64,000 bases of DNA from Anastatus disparis (GCA_017163975.1 JAFFSR010000352.1:248001-312000); one strand, 5' to 3'; positions 11,030 through 21,867 are shown, counted from the stretch's first letter. The notes: generated by a model from the letters alone, not told the origin. Program-made: numbers and translations.

Positions 11030-11720
11030 TTATACTTCCTTTTTAATGGAAAAACAGTCAAACCCTTTTCTATAACTACCATCATTCATTGCTCTATCTT
11101 TGTCAATAACAACAAATCCATACTCGTCATTCTTCCAGCATTCAGTACAAAGATTTCGAAATTCATTTGAAGTTAAGTCAGTATTCACATAGTCTCCATA
11201 GGTATGTTTAAGATTAACATCATCTGGACGATCAATTACCATCAAATTAATCCTGTCCCTGATGAGATGTTTCGATATATGAACATATGACTGACATAGA
11301 TAAAAGCTATCTACACTTTTGTGTCTCCCCATACAGAAAAAAAAGACGTTATCCTGTTTCTCACAAGCCACATTGTCAAAAATCATAATTGAATTAGGTA
11401 GGGCTTCATCTGGAGACACTACAGATTAATGTCCACTAAACGGTAAATACGATATACCTTCAATTGGTTCTAAAACTTTTTAAAAAAATTGGTATTTCGG
11501 TTGATTTAAGGATTTAGAGTATACATACAAATTTCCAAATCTAAGACCATCAGGGTGTTTAATTAGAGCTAATAAACTATTAGTTTTTTCACAGTTCGAT
11601 GGGCCACAAAATACTGCTTGTATATTATCTGGAAGTAGCTTCCCATGTCGCTTTTTTTCGTTTCCTCAAAATCAAAGTTGGTGACGGGAAGTTTGACGTT
11701 CTGCTCAGTAAAATCGATGT
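11030..11720 (-). pseudogene. FtsK/HerA-type genome packaging ATPase (A32-like), broken
   Basis: It would pump DNA into the capsid. The P-loop at 11582-11605 reads GPSNCEKT. The Gly before Lys is replaced by Glu (codon at 11588-11590), which should abolish ATP binding. The Walker B-like strand is IMIFDNVACEKQ, and downstream GRHKSVDSFYLCQSYV and the C-terminal CWKNDEYGFVVIDK are conserved in this ATPase group. At least two stops (near 11427 and 11480) and a frameshift near 11660 break it. The N-terminal portion runs to about 11720. It is divergent from the phospholipase gene, so the 11720-11817 gap may hold a shared promoter. Confidence 0.85.
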
Positions 11721-11816
11721 TTACGTAACAAAGTCAAATCTAAGATTGACTTTTTCAAAATATAAACGCTTGTTTTATATTTTGATCATCAGTTGTAAAT
11801 CAGCACTCGAAGAGAG

Positions 11817-12602
11817 ATGCTCGTACACAAATCACAGAAGCACCCTAAGGGTAAAGGGTTACTTGATAAAGTAATCAATATGTTACCTATTGAAATGCAT
11901 ATTCCTGGATATCAATATTGTGGTCCTGGAACAAAACTGAAAAAGCGTCTAAAAAGAGGTGATACAGGTATCAATCCACTTGATCAAGCATGCAAAGAAC
12001 ATGACATATCTTATTCCGATAAAAATGCTGATCGAAAAGTAGCCGATATGAAGCTCGCTAATAAAGCTTGGGAGCGTGTTAGAGCCAAAGATGCAAGTCT
12101 TAGCGAAAAAGCAACTACTTTTGTTGTTGCAAATGCTATAAAATTAAAAGGAAAGATTGGAATGGGTGTAAAATTAAGTAAATTAGCAACTGTAAGTAGA
12201 AAATCATTACAACCAAGTAAACATTCTCGCAAAGTTAATCAGTCCATCTTAAAAGGTGCGCGTGAAGCCCTTAAGATCGTTGGTGGTAAGAAATAAATTA
12301 TCATTCCACATATTCTACCTGTTCCATTAAAAATAGGTGGCGCTCTGCTTATTCTCATACCATTGTTCGCAGCACTAAGTGCAACTGGTGCTCTGGTTGG
12401 AGGAGCTGCTGGAATATCTAAAGCAGTGAATGAGGCTAAAGCTGCACAGGAAAATTATGGAGAAAGTAAGAGGCATAATATAACTATGGAAGCTATTGCT
12501 CTAGGAAAAGGTCTCTATCTTAAACCATATAAAACTGGAATGGGATTATTTATAAAACCTCATATCGGTCATGGTCAAGTTAAAAAAAAAACTTTAATTT
12601 AA
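11817..12602 (+). pseudogene. Minor capsid protein: phospholipase A2 domain plus hydrophobic membrane-active-like domain
   Basis: The first part (11817-12293) has a PLA2 domain: a calcium loop YCGPGTKL and the catalytic helix DQACKEHDISY, with His-Asp kept. This module lets non-enveloped particles breach membranes. A single in-frame TAA (12294-12296) separates it from a second part in the same frame (12297-12602). That part has no start codon: it opens with a Pro-rich linker and a Gly/Ala-rich hydrophobic segment (ATGALVGGAAGISKAVN), then a Lys/Tyr/Gly-rich end (KGLYLKPYKTGMGLFIKP). I infer one ancestral polypeptide of about 260 residues broken by one stop. IVGG/K at 12280-12293 and LVGG/A in the hydrophobic segment fit the adenain cleavage pattern (hydrophobic-X-Gly-Gly). 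Two separate genes is the alternative. Confidence 0.75.
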
Positions 12603-12604
12603 CT

Positions 12605-12932
12605 TTGCCAAATCGTGCACTGACTGACTATGATCTTATAAAGTATGCTCGGATGATGCAAATCCCATATTTTCGAGGTGTTTTCATAAAAAATAATCTA
12701 CCTTTTGATGGCCCATGGCATAACGAAACTGCTATAGTTAATTTTCAAAACAAAGGCACTCACTGTGTATGTTATCAAAAACGAGGTTCTGAAGTGATTT
12801 TTTTTTTATAGTTTTGGTGATCTTAAACCCCCTACAGATCTCATGTTATATTTTAACGTGAAAGAAGTGAAATACAACTATAAAAGATATCAGAATTTTG
12901 ACTCATTTATTTGTGGACATCTTTGTCTTTAA
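12605..12932 (+). pseudogene. Adenain-like maturation cysteine protease (broken)
   Basis: It would cleave capsid precursors. The open part (LPNRALTDYDLIKYA onward) includes IPYFRGVF and GTHCVCY, with the catalytic His. A shift in a run of T at 12798-12810 breaks the frame. Sense continues with SFGDLKPP and SFICGHLCL, which holds the catalytic Cys, to a TAA at 12930-12932. The acidic residue usual before SFG is Tyr here. No ATG precedes the first conserved residues, so the start is unknown and may have been a short upstream segment in another frame. It follows the minor capsid protein by two bases. Confidence 0.8.
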
Positions 12933-12998
12933 TTCTTGTGTAAAAGATTATAAAAGAAGAGTCTTTAGACAAGCAGGATCATTCTTTTTCAAACAGTC

Positions 12999-13570
12999 AT
13001 GGAAGATAGTTTCACTTTGAGTCTTTCAGACAAATCTTCTGTCTTAGAAGCGCAATATTTTTCTTCAATAGAACTACCATAGCATAAGGATTTTGTATCG
13101 GGTTTAGTTGAACTTTTGACATTCAACTCGATTCCCAATGTTGACGATTCGAATAATAAACTTTATGTAAACGAAGAGAAGATTATTACTATTCTTATTT
13201 GGCAGCTATTAAATTGATGCTATTAATCAATTTTTGCAAAAAGATCTGAAATCTAAAGAAATCGAGTTTTCCTAAATAGCTAACAACAATCCTCTCAGAA
13301 GTGAAATTTATTGCAGTCATCAGATAGATCTTAGACCTCGCGATTCAATAGGCAGTCTTCTCAGTTTCGCTCGTCGCGTTCTTCATGAAAACATTCATCA
13401 TAGCTCTAATTTACCCGTGAAGATATTGAAAATAAATGCACTCAGAGTAGAGTGTAATATTACTACAGGTGCTTACATCAACGACAAAAAAGTTCACTCG
13501 ATCCATGAGTTTTTCCCAAAAGTTCTTCCAGGATATAAAATCTGTGACGTGGTATTTTCACGCCACAATA
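12999..13570 (+). pseudogene. Minor capsid (penton-like) protein, N-terminal portion
   Basis: ATG 12999 begins MEDSFTLSLSDKSSVLEA, followed by FSSIELP, an in-frame TAG at 13080, then SGLVELLTFNSIPN. A frameshift near 13200-13215 moves coding sense to a frame that reads DLRPRDSIGSLLSF, NALRVECNITTGAYIN and HSIHEFFPKVLPGYKI. These beta-rich stretches are found in Polinton capsid genes next to the major capsid gene. Assigning it as the penton rather than another jelly-roll protein is inference. The coding sense ends at a 3-kb insertion and resumes at 16568. Confidence 0.65.
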
Positions 13571-16567
13571 ATTTTTTTTGTTTTATTTATTTAAAATAAT
13601 TATCTGTTAAAAACCTGTTAAATAAAAAGTCATACATAATTCCCCGAGCGTGTGAATTCATAAAATCATAATCACCACACTCGTGACAGCAACCAAGGCC
13701 ACCGTAAGAAACCAACAGAGAAATAACCTATTGCCAAGTAGCCATATACGTTGAAGTACCGGCTGACGGCATTGACGAAGAAACAACTATGTACATATAC
13801 ACTCATGAGTCACACCGAAAATGTCCAGAAGGCGGCGAAACGGCGCTGACGGCACAAAATATATATGAACACGTGCTCGCGCGAACATGCTATTGTCGCG
13901 CTTGCGTAGAGTTAGTTAAAAGGTAAAAAGAGAGAGAGATAGATAGAAATAGAGTAATGTAATAATTAAAGTCGATAAAGTAGGATAGACACATATGGTA
14001 ATAGATAGCGCATGTATAAAAAACTTGATTATGATAAAAAGAGATGAAAGATTATTTGATAGAAATTGTAAAGAGTCATATTATAGGGGGCGCGCGAAGA
14101 CTAACGATATTCAAACGCAATTTAAATAATAACTTCTGTTTGCTTGTCGTAAATATCTTTTTGTATATTTTTATAGATGGCGTCACAGTACAAATAAATA
14201 AATTGACATTGTAACTGTACGAAATAATTAAAAATAAAAATAATTAATAGAATAAAGATTTAAGCAAATAAAAAATAACGAATAGTTAGAAACTATTGTT
14301 GGTATTATTAATTAATGCTTGTGTATATTATTTGATAAAAATTAAGCTTTTTATTGTAATGAGAAAAAATAATTAGTTATTCATAGGGAAAATATAATAA
14401 ACTGTAATCAAATTAAGCGCGCAGATGGCGTAACAGGTAAGGTGTAAAAATACTACACTAGTAACAGGAAATAACATGTAACTTGACTAGCGAGTAGCAA
14501 ACTACACCAGAATAAGGTGATGAAAAGAACTTTACTTGATTAGTGAGTCGCGAAATAGACAGAGATAATAGAGGTAGCGTAATAAGAGTAATAAAGAGAG
14601 CAAAAGAGTAGGAGAAGTAACAGACGCTCTGCGTTCACTTCCTTCTTTGTCGTGCCTCATTATCGTTTCGTTAGCCTTGTCGCATAGTTGCCTTTTGCCA
14701 TTTTTTTCCAAAGTAAAATTTTCAGCTGTTTTTTTTATTAAAGTTTTCTTGTTGTTTGATTATCACTGTTGAGTTGTTTTATTTTCTTTGTGGTTGTTAA
14801 AGATTAAAGATTGTTGTTAAGTTTTTTTTTATAATAAAATAAAAATCGGTTTCGCGTGGGGATCTACACCAATCGCCAAAGGCGGCCATTATACCAAGAG
14901 TCTATGGCACCGATTGCCAGCCATTTTAGTAGACAACCTGTGTGGATTTTCTGGGTTTTGCTGTTGCTTCTTTTAATTGAGAGAGTATTAAATGATGGCT
15001 GAGGTAGAGCATAGCAATGAGCAGAAAAAGGTATAATTTGTACTATAGTATTATTATTTTTTTTTTTGGTGGGAAATTGCGATAAAAGAGACAAATAGTG
15101 CGCGAAAGTGAAGACACAAATTCTTTCTCTCTCTCGCGTCGAAATAAGTGAATAGAATAGTAGCGTATAATTCAATTTCATTTGCTACTATTATCTGATA
15201 AATAATAAATCAGAAAATTCAATTAGTTTTTTTTATCGTTGGATTTACTGGAAATTTTAGCGGAAAAACCACGGCGGGCTATAAATATAGTCACGTGGTT
15301 CCCTAACCTAAAATAAATTACGATTATAATTATAGTATAGCAAAAAATTAAGTTGTTTTTCTTTGATAATTAAATAGTGAAATAAAAATTGTTATCAAAG
15401 TGAACAGTGAAAATTAATTGATGAACTTTTTTTCGTATTTCTACCCTAAAATTCGTAGTGTAAAAATAAATTTGGTGATTTAACAAGTGATTTTTTCTAT
15501 AAATAAAAGTTATTTTCTTCTATTTAACTATATTTTATCAAAGAGAAATTCTAATTATTTATAATTTAAAATAATAGTTAATAATTAATTCTAGACACTT
15601 TCTTTTTTTTTTTTTTTTTAAAGTTCTCTTTTGCTTAATTTTTATGTTTTATTGAATTTATAAATTTCTCAATTTATTATCAATAAATTGCTAAAATTCT
15701 AAAGTGATTAAAAATTTCTTTTATTTGGTATAAGTTCTAACCTTGTGAGAAATTAATAAGTGATAGTTTATTTAATAAATTCTTTGGAACTATTTTTCTT
15801 ATATAACTTTTCTTTGATTTATAAAATTTTCTTTGATTAAATTTGTAAAGATAAAAAAGTTAAATAATTAAAATATAGAATCATTAAAATTAAAAGTCAT
15901 TGAATTTCTGGATACATAGGAAACCTATATAATAAATTATTACGAAGTATTTGACCTCACTTTTATGAAACGTCTATTGAAGGTCAGAGAGAGAAATAAT
16001 AAGAGGATATTCGACACTAGCGCCACCAACGGAAAGATTGCGTAATCTGGGATACGCACTGCTGTTCGAGCCCCCACCCTCACATAACCTAAAATATATA
16101 TTGAGCACGTGCTGCATTCTTTGTTCAATTTTTATAATATTGAATAGATTCAAATTATTATTATTGCTTAATATTTCAAACTACTAATTTTCTTTTCTGT
16201 AACTTAGTATATTTTAATTGAATTCAATAGTTTCTTTTTATTTTAACTTAACCTAGATTTATTTGAAGAATTTGTCTTATAAATGAATTTGTCTATGGCT
16301 TAACTTAAACTCTTTTAATTAAATTACTTAAAGTTTATTTAGTGAATTTTACTCCCTATAATTAGACGTTTATTAATTTATTTATTGAAGTGATCTTATG
16401 ATTGGTTAGAATATTAAAGGTAGAGTATTTAATTCCCTTGTTATACTATTGTTATTATTTTTGTAGGCTGGTAAATCTCAGAATTTGGAAATTATAAGCC
16501 AACTATTATTTCGTATTTAATTAAATATATTTATAATCCCCCAAATAAAAACCACCCTTACAAATCA
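13571..16567. mobile_element. 3-kb insertion splitting the minor capsid gene, unidentified
   Basis: No Polinton coding sense is present here, and capsid coding resumes at 16568. The insert is mostly AT-rich with a GC-richer block at 13660-13920 and another at 14600-14960, and an AATAAA-type signal near 14836. I found no long ORF, no terminal inverted repeat, and no clear LTR pair. The flanking capsid sequences overlap by about 8 codons but differ, so this could be an old insertion with a diverged duplication or a junction of two Polinton copies. Confidence 0.5.
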
Positions 16568-16713
16568 TAGAAGTTTCATCGCATGTCATATATTCACCAC
16601 TCAATGTTAAGAGTATAGATCATCTTCAAATCCGAATCGTTGATCAAGACGGAAATTTAGTGAATTCCCGAGGAGAGGAAATTACTATTAGACTTCACAA
16701 AAAATCTGTATGA
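16568..16713 (+). pseudogene. Minor capsid (penton-like) protein, C-terminal portion
   Basis: Capsid coding sense resumes as IIEVSSHVIYSPLNVKS, then DHLQIRIVDQDGNLVN and GEEITIRLHKKS, ending TGA at 16711-16713. The terminator overlaps the next start codon (TGATGG). Phase and content continue the part at 12999-13570. Confidence 0.65.
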
Positions 16714-16859
16714 TGGGAATCGTTTACAATTCAAGTGTGCATATAAGTGAGCCATCATGTCAACCCACCATTAGTCGTCCAAAGGTACTCAGACCGTTAA
16801 CACGAAAGAGCATCCAGTATCTCAAAAGCATAGGTCTCAAAGTACGTGGAAAAAGATAA
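16713..16859 (+). CDS. 48-aa basic peptide between capsid genes
   Basis: A short intact frame from ATG 16713 (overlapping the stop of the previous gene) to TAA 16857. It begins MGIVYNSSVHISEPS and ends with a basic half (KVLRPLTRKSIQYLKSIGL then KVRGKR). Net charge is strongly positive. Its fixed place between the minor and major capsid genes and the stop/start overlap suggest a structural or DNA-core peptide, comparable in setting to adenovirus core peptides, but no homology is claimed. It could be a chance ORF, though the neighbouring genes are broken and this one is not. Confidence 0.5.
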   Translation: MGIVYNSSVHISEPSCQPTISRPKVLRPLTRKSIQYLKSIGLKVRGKR

Positions 16860-16889
16860 ATTGTATCATTCTCTTCTGCTTCCAGAAAA

Positions 16890-18096
16890 ATGTACGAAAT
16901 TCTAAGCATTCAATCAGGTGTCGCATTCGATGAGTCTATTGCTGATTATGAGGTTCACGCACATCAACTATACTCTACATTAAGTTTCAATAACAGTGAT
17001 GAAATTTGTATTTCTATTTAGCATCAAGATTTATGCCTCTTACCATCATGTTGTTACATCCATGTATGTAGAGAATTACAAAAACCAGATAGACAAGCAC
17101 TAACTAAAACTAATTTCATTAACAATGGTATTTGTCATCTGTTTTATGAAATTCGATATGAACTTAATGCTGTAGAGATAGATAAAAGTAAAAATGTTGG
17201 TTTGAGTAGTCTCATAAGGGGATGCACTTCATTTAATCCAAATCAAACTCTAACATTAGAAAATGCAGGCTGGCTTGGTGTTGAAGAAGAAAACAAAACA
17301 ATTGTAGATGATCATGGAAATTTTGTCGTTTGTATCCCTCTAAGTATGATTTTAGGCTTCGCAGAAGATTACAAGAAAATTGTTGTTAATATGAAGCATA
17401 AACTCATTCTTAAAAGATCAAGAAATCACCTGAATGCTATAATACAGGAAGGTACTATAGCCAACAATGTAACCACATATGAAACTTATCAAATAAAAAT
17501 ATCAAAGATAGAGCGGTTAATGCCATACGTTATTGCATCTGGCAAAGATAACCCTATTTCTATGAGGTTTGATCTTGGGAGTTATTTGAATATCTTTTTC
17601 TTCCAACAACAAATAAACACTTCTGGACGGTAAAAACTTTAAATCAATGGGAGAAACCACGTTTCGTGATTCTTGGATTACAATCGGGAAAAAAGGTTCA
17701 AAATCTAAAAATGCCAGTAGCTTCGACCACTGTAATATTAGTAATGTGAGAATTTTCTTGAATTCGCAATATTATCCATACAACAATCTCAATCTTGACA
17801 TATCTAAGAATCAGTTTGCTATTCTCTATGATATGTATGCTAATTTTCAGAGAAGCTATTACGGAAGAGATCCACAGCCTTTGTTGACAAAGTCTCAGCT
17901 TATCAACTTTGAACCACTCATAGTTATTGACTATTCACGACAAAACGAATCTCTAAAGAGCGCTCCTGTCAATGTACGTCTAGAATTTGAGTCTAAAACT
18001 GTCTTTCCAGCTAAAACTTCAGCTTATTGCCTGATCTTACACGATCGCGTCATTTAGTACAATTCTATTAGTGGAGATCTTCGGGAGCTTGTTTGA
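16890..18096 (+). pseudogene. Major capsid protein (double jelly-roll, hexon-like), broken
   Basis: It would build the icosahedral shell. ATG 16890 begins MYEILSIQSGVAFDES. Conserved stretches include HQDLCLLPS, HLFYEIRYELNAVEID, CIPLSMILGFAEDYKK, a region near 17560-17700 where coding sense changes frame, then SFDHCNISNVRIFLNSQYYP, LTKSQLINFEPLIVIDYS and TSAYCLILHDRV. Stops: TAG at 17019-17021 (a likely Gln codon changed), the frame change near 17560-17640, and TAG at 18055-18057, after which sense continues briefly to TGA at 18094-18096. The length of about 400 residues is typical of this family in insect Polintons. Confidence 0.8.
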
Positions 18097-18135
18097 ATTA
18101 TCTTCACTTTTACGTAAAAAAATTAATATTTCAAA

Positions 18136-18609
18136 ATGGAATATGCGGTAGACATGATTGGTTGTAAGCAAATGGGTGGTGAATATGTTCTAAAGGAAAT
18201 AGCAATCATTCCTCTCAACGACAGTGGTGATCCCATCGTTCATCTATTCAAAAAACTTTTTTCATGGAAAAGGCTCTCTGACGAATTGCAAGAAGAAAAC
18301 ATTCGACTCAAACATAATTAGGAAATAGCCTGGAACACTGATGGACTAGATTACTCTCAAATTGCAAACTTACTCCATGAACATTTATATGATGCTATAA
18401 AAATTTTTGTTGTGAATGAATTCAAACGAAAATGGTTGCTGAGATTCAAACTTCCCGTTTATAACATCAATGAATACGGATATCCATTAAATCCATCTTT
18501 CAAATGTGTTACTGTGTGTACAAACCATAATCTAATTCATAAGACTGTCTGTGCACTACACAATGTCAAACTTATGAAATTATTCTATCTCTCACAAAAC
18601 CATTTATAA
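18136..18609 (+). pseudogene. Conserved Polinton 3' gene, unknown function
   Basis: ATG 18136 begins MEYAVDMIGCKQMGGEY, followed by VLKEIAIIPLNDS, LFKKLFSWKRLSDEL, then an in-frame TAG/TAA region at 18319-18324. The same frame continues to VTVCTNHNLIHKTVCALHN and KLMKLFYLSQ, ending at 18609. The N-terminal half has the look of a small nuclease-like alpha/beta fold, and the Cys/His pairs near the end (TNH, ALHN) could bind metal, but neither is established. I recall similar proteins in many arthropod genomes, often as transposon cargo. It is the last gene before the minisatellite. Confidence 0.6.
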
Positions 18610-18634
18610 GAAGAAAAAAAATAGTAGAAAAAAA

Positions 18635-18781
18635 GTAGAAATCACTATAGGCATCCCAGATCACGTTCGGATTCTAATACACTTGGAGGAGGCAGGGGGT
18701 ATGCTAGAATCTGTACGAGTTCTAACACACCTTGGGCTGTGCTAGAATCCGGGTGTGCTAGAATGCCTATAGCCTATCTAC
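18635..18781. repeat. 147-bp inverted-repeat element with internal GTGCTAGAAT motifs
   Basis: The ends are imperfect inverted repeats (GTAGAAATCACTATAGGCAT against GTAGATAGGCTATAGGCAT). The inside repeats a TGCTAGAATC or TTCTAACAC motif four or five times. It could be a MITE or a remnant of the Polinton terminus. No clear target duplication. Confidence 0.5.
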
Positions 18782-18799
18782 TCAAAAGTAAAATCCTAT

Positions 18800-20768
18800 A
18801 CGTAGTATCTCACACAGCATGAAATATTGCAGTGAAACTTTCACTGAAATATTGTGCTGAAATATTGTCACAAGTTTGCAGCAATCTTGTCTTAACATTG
18901 CTAAGAGGTTTCATGAAACATTTCAGTGTGATATTGCTGCAAACTTGCTACAAGGTTACAGAAAATAATTCAAGCAATATTGCAAGGAACCTTTCATGAA
19001 AGGTTGCAGCGAGGTTTCTGCAAGGTTTTATAAAACATTTCATGAAATATTGCAAGAAATCTTTCATGAAAGGTTGCAGCGAGGTTTCTGCAAGATTTTA
19101 GAAACAATTCATGAAATATTGCAAGAAAACTTTCATGACATGTTTCAGCGAGGTTTCCAGCAAGATTTAGAAAACATTTCATAGAATATTGCAAGAAACC
19201 TTTCATGAAAGGTTGCAGCGAGGTTTCTGAAAGATTTTAGAAATATTTCATGAAATATTGTAAGAAACCTTTTATAAAAGGTTGCATAGAGGTTTCCAGC
19301 AAAATTTAGAAAAAATTTTATGGAATATTGCAAGGAACCTTTCATGAAAGGTTGCAGCAAGGTTTTTGCAAGATTTAAAATATATTTCATGAAATTTCGC
19401 AAGAAACCTTTCATGAAAGATTGCAGCGAAGTTTCTGTAAGATTTTAGAAACATTTCATGAAATATTGCAAGAAAACTTTCACGAAAGGTTGCAGCGAGG
19501 TTTCCAGCACGATTTAGAAATTATTTCATGGAATATTGCAAGGAACCTTTCATGAAAGGTTGCAGCGAGGTTTCTGCAAGATTTTAGAAATATTTAATGA
19601 AATATTGCAAGAAACCTTTCATAAAAGGTTGCAGCGAGGTTTCTGTAAGATTTTAGAAACATTTCATGAAATATTGCAAGAAAACTTTCACGAAAGGTTG
19701 CAGCGAGGTTTCTGCAAGATTTTAGAAACATTTCATGAAATATTGGACGAAAACTTTCACGACATGTTACAGCGAGGTTTTCAGCAAAATTTAGAAAACA
19801 TTTCATGGAATATTGCAAGGAACCTTTCATGGAAGGTTGCAGCAAGTTTTCTGCAAGATTTCAGAAATATTTCATGAAATATTGCAAGAAACCTTTCATG
19901 AAAGGTTGCAGCGCGGTTTCTATAAGACTTTAAAAACATTTCATAAAATATTGCAAGAAAACTTTTATTACATGTTTCAGCGAGATTTCCAGCAAGATTT
20001 AGACAACATTTTGATGGAATATTGCATCGAACTTTCTATGAAAGATTGCAGCGAGCTTTTTGCAAGATTTTAGAAACATTTTATAAAATATTGCAAGAAA
20101 CCTTTCACGAATGGTTGCAGCGAGGTTTCTACAAGATTCTAAAAACATTTCATGAAATATTGCAAGAAACCTTTCACGAAAGGTTTCAGCGAGTTTTCCG
20201 GCAAGATTTGGGGAACTTTTCATGGAATATTGCAAGAAACTTTTCATGAATGATTGCAGCGAGGTTCCTGCAAGATTTTAGAAACATTTTATGAAATATT
20301 GCAAGAAACCTTCCATGAAAGGTTTCAGTGAGGTTCCTAGCAAGATTTGGGAAACATTTTACGAAATATCGCAAGAGACCTTTGATGAAAGGTTGCAGCA
20401 AGGTTCGTGCATGATTTTAGAAACATTTTACGAAATATTGCAAGATACCTTTTATAAAAGGTTTCAACGAGGTTTCCAGCAAAATTTGATGAATATTTTA
20501 TAAAATATTACGATGTATCTTTTGTTAAAAGTTGCAGTAAGATTTCTGCAAGGTTTTTGACAAGATTTCTAAGATATCATAAATAATATTGCTATGTACA
20601 TTTTGCCAATGGTTATTACCATATTTCTGGCAATCTTTATAAAAATATTCCAGAAAAGCGTTTCACAAAAAGTATCAGCAAAGTTTCATGAATAATTTCA
20701 AAATGAAATTGCAGCAAACCTTTCATAAACAGTTTCAGCAATAATTCCGCAAGTTTTTATAAAAGATT
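18800..20768. repeat. 70-bp tandem minisatellite
   Basis: Units of 69-70 bp repeat with spacing seen at 18992, 19062, 19131, 19201, 19271 and 19340. Each contains TTTCATGAAAGGTTGCAGCG, AGGTTTCTGCAAGATTTTAG and CATTTCATGAAATATTGCAA. The array is regular from about 18965 to 20530 and decays on both sides. Self-complementary pieces such as TTTCATGAAA occur twice per unit. ORFs of up to 113 residues appear on both strands, but they are repeat artefacts. A downstream, more diverged part continues at 21925-22370. Confidence 0.95.
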
Positions 20769-21067
20769 CTAAGAGCAGTCCAGATTCACTGTTCTTGCCT
20801 TATATTTGGTTTCCTGTTATTTACTCAAGTATTTATTGCTGTAGTTGTATTGTAAACGGGAAGTTGAGCGCAATGAGTATGCTATTATTATAAATATTTA
20901 TGCGTAGGGTAAAAAAATCCATCAAATTGTTATTGAAAAAAATAAAGAACGCATAAATATTAGAAACAAAACCTTTTATTTCAATATTCTCTACTTTTCT
21001 CAAAAACGATGCTGAGGAATTTTTTCTTCTTGTGCACAAATATTGATAATAATACTATTGCGCTTAA

Positions 21068-21448
21068 GAAGGGGCCGAACTATCTGTCTTTGTCTAATAG
21101 CGTTTTTCATCATTTATGTAAACACTATCCGGTAAAACAAGAAAAAAATAGCAGCCCCCGCTAGATATTAGTATAATAAGTAAATTTTGTAATAACAACC
21201 AAATTTTTTCACTGCGTAGTTTTTGAATAATTAGAGACCTACCAAAAAAAGATAGGTTATATTCTAGATTGCTAGTAGGTCTCTAATTAGTCAAAAACTA
21301 TGCGGTAAAAAATTTGGTTGTTATTGCAAAATTTTCTAATTATACTAATATCTAGCGGGGGCTGCTATTTTTTTCTTGTTATACCGGATAGTGTTTACAT
21401 AAATGATGAAAAACGCTATTAGACAAAGACAGATAGTTCGGCCCCTTC
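21068..21448. mobile_element. TTAA-flanked foldback MITE, 381 bp (nested)
   Basis: Near-perfect inverted arms of about 185 bp starting GAAGGGGCCGAACTATCTGT and ending with its complement. Flanked by TTAA at 21064-21067 and 21449-21452. It lies inside the MITE at 20773-21920. TTAA duplication is typical of piggyBac-type transposition. Confidence 0.9.
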
Positions 21449-21486
21449 TTAACTAGTAATTTATAGATACAACGATTGATACTTAA

Positions 21487-21867
21487 GAGGAGGTCACGTA
21501 TCTCGTTCCTTTTCTAATTAAAGAATTGAGTTCTTCACAGAAACTAATAGCTTTAGCAAAAAATGAAGAGAAAGCCGCATCTCATATCAAAAAAAGCAAT
21601 ATTTTCTTTGATAAGAAAGAATTAATTTTATTGCTTCGTTTTCAAGAAAACCTTGAAAAACTTAAATCATAGAGGTTAGGGTGGACAATTTCGTTTTTCA
21701 AGGTTTTCTTGAGAACGAAGCAATAAAATTAATTCTTTCTCATCAAAGAAAATATTGCTTTTTTTGATACAAGATGCGGCTTTCTCTTCATTTTTTGCTA
21801 AAGTTATTAGTTTTTGTAAAAAAATCATTTCTTTGATTAGAAAAGGACAGAGATACGTGACCTTCTC
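21487..21867. mobile_element. TTAA-flanked foldback MITE, 381 bp (nested)
   Basis: Inverted ends GAGGAGGTCACGTATCTC and GAGATACGTGACCTTCTC, with TTAA at 21483-21486 and 21868-21871. The arms (about 170 bp) share the subterminal block CCTTTTCTAATTA with the copies at 27841, 29786 and 52629. Host MITE sequence resumes on both sides. Confidence 0.9.

Larger units (their letters stand above)
3747..18609 (+). mobile_element. Degenerate Polinton/Maverick (adintovirus-like) element
   Basis: A contiguous block encodes the hallmark Polinton set: type-B DNA polymerase, retroviral-type integrase with chromodomain-like tail, packaging ATPase, adenain-like cysteine protease, a phospholipase A2-type minor capsid protein and jelly-roll capsid proteins. 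The integrase, ATPase and two other genes lie on the minus strand, the rest on the plus strand. Almost all genes carry stops or frameshifts, so the copy is dead. I could not identify the terminal inverted repeats or target duplication on either side. A 3-kb foreign segment (13571-16567) splits one capsid gene. Coordinates give the coding span only. Confidence 0.9.

Noticed and set aside
14864..15181. 105-residue minus-strand ORF in the 3-kb insertion
   Set aside because: Low complexity, crosses homopolymer and CT-rich runs, and shows no domain.
18994..20503. Overlapping ORFs of 60-113 residues on both strands
   Set aside because: They follow the 70-bp minisatellite exactly and repeat the same peptide, so they are repeat artefacts.
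18965..20530. CRISPR-like array
   Set aside because: The units are direct tandem repeats without unique spacers, and the sequence is eukaryotic.
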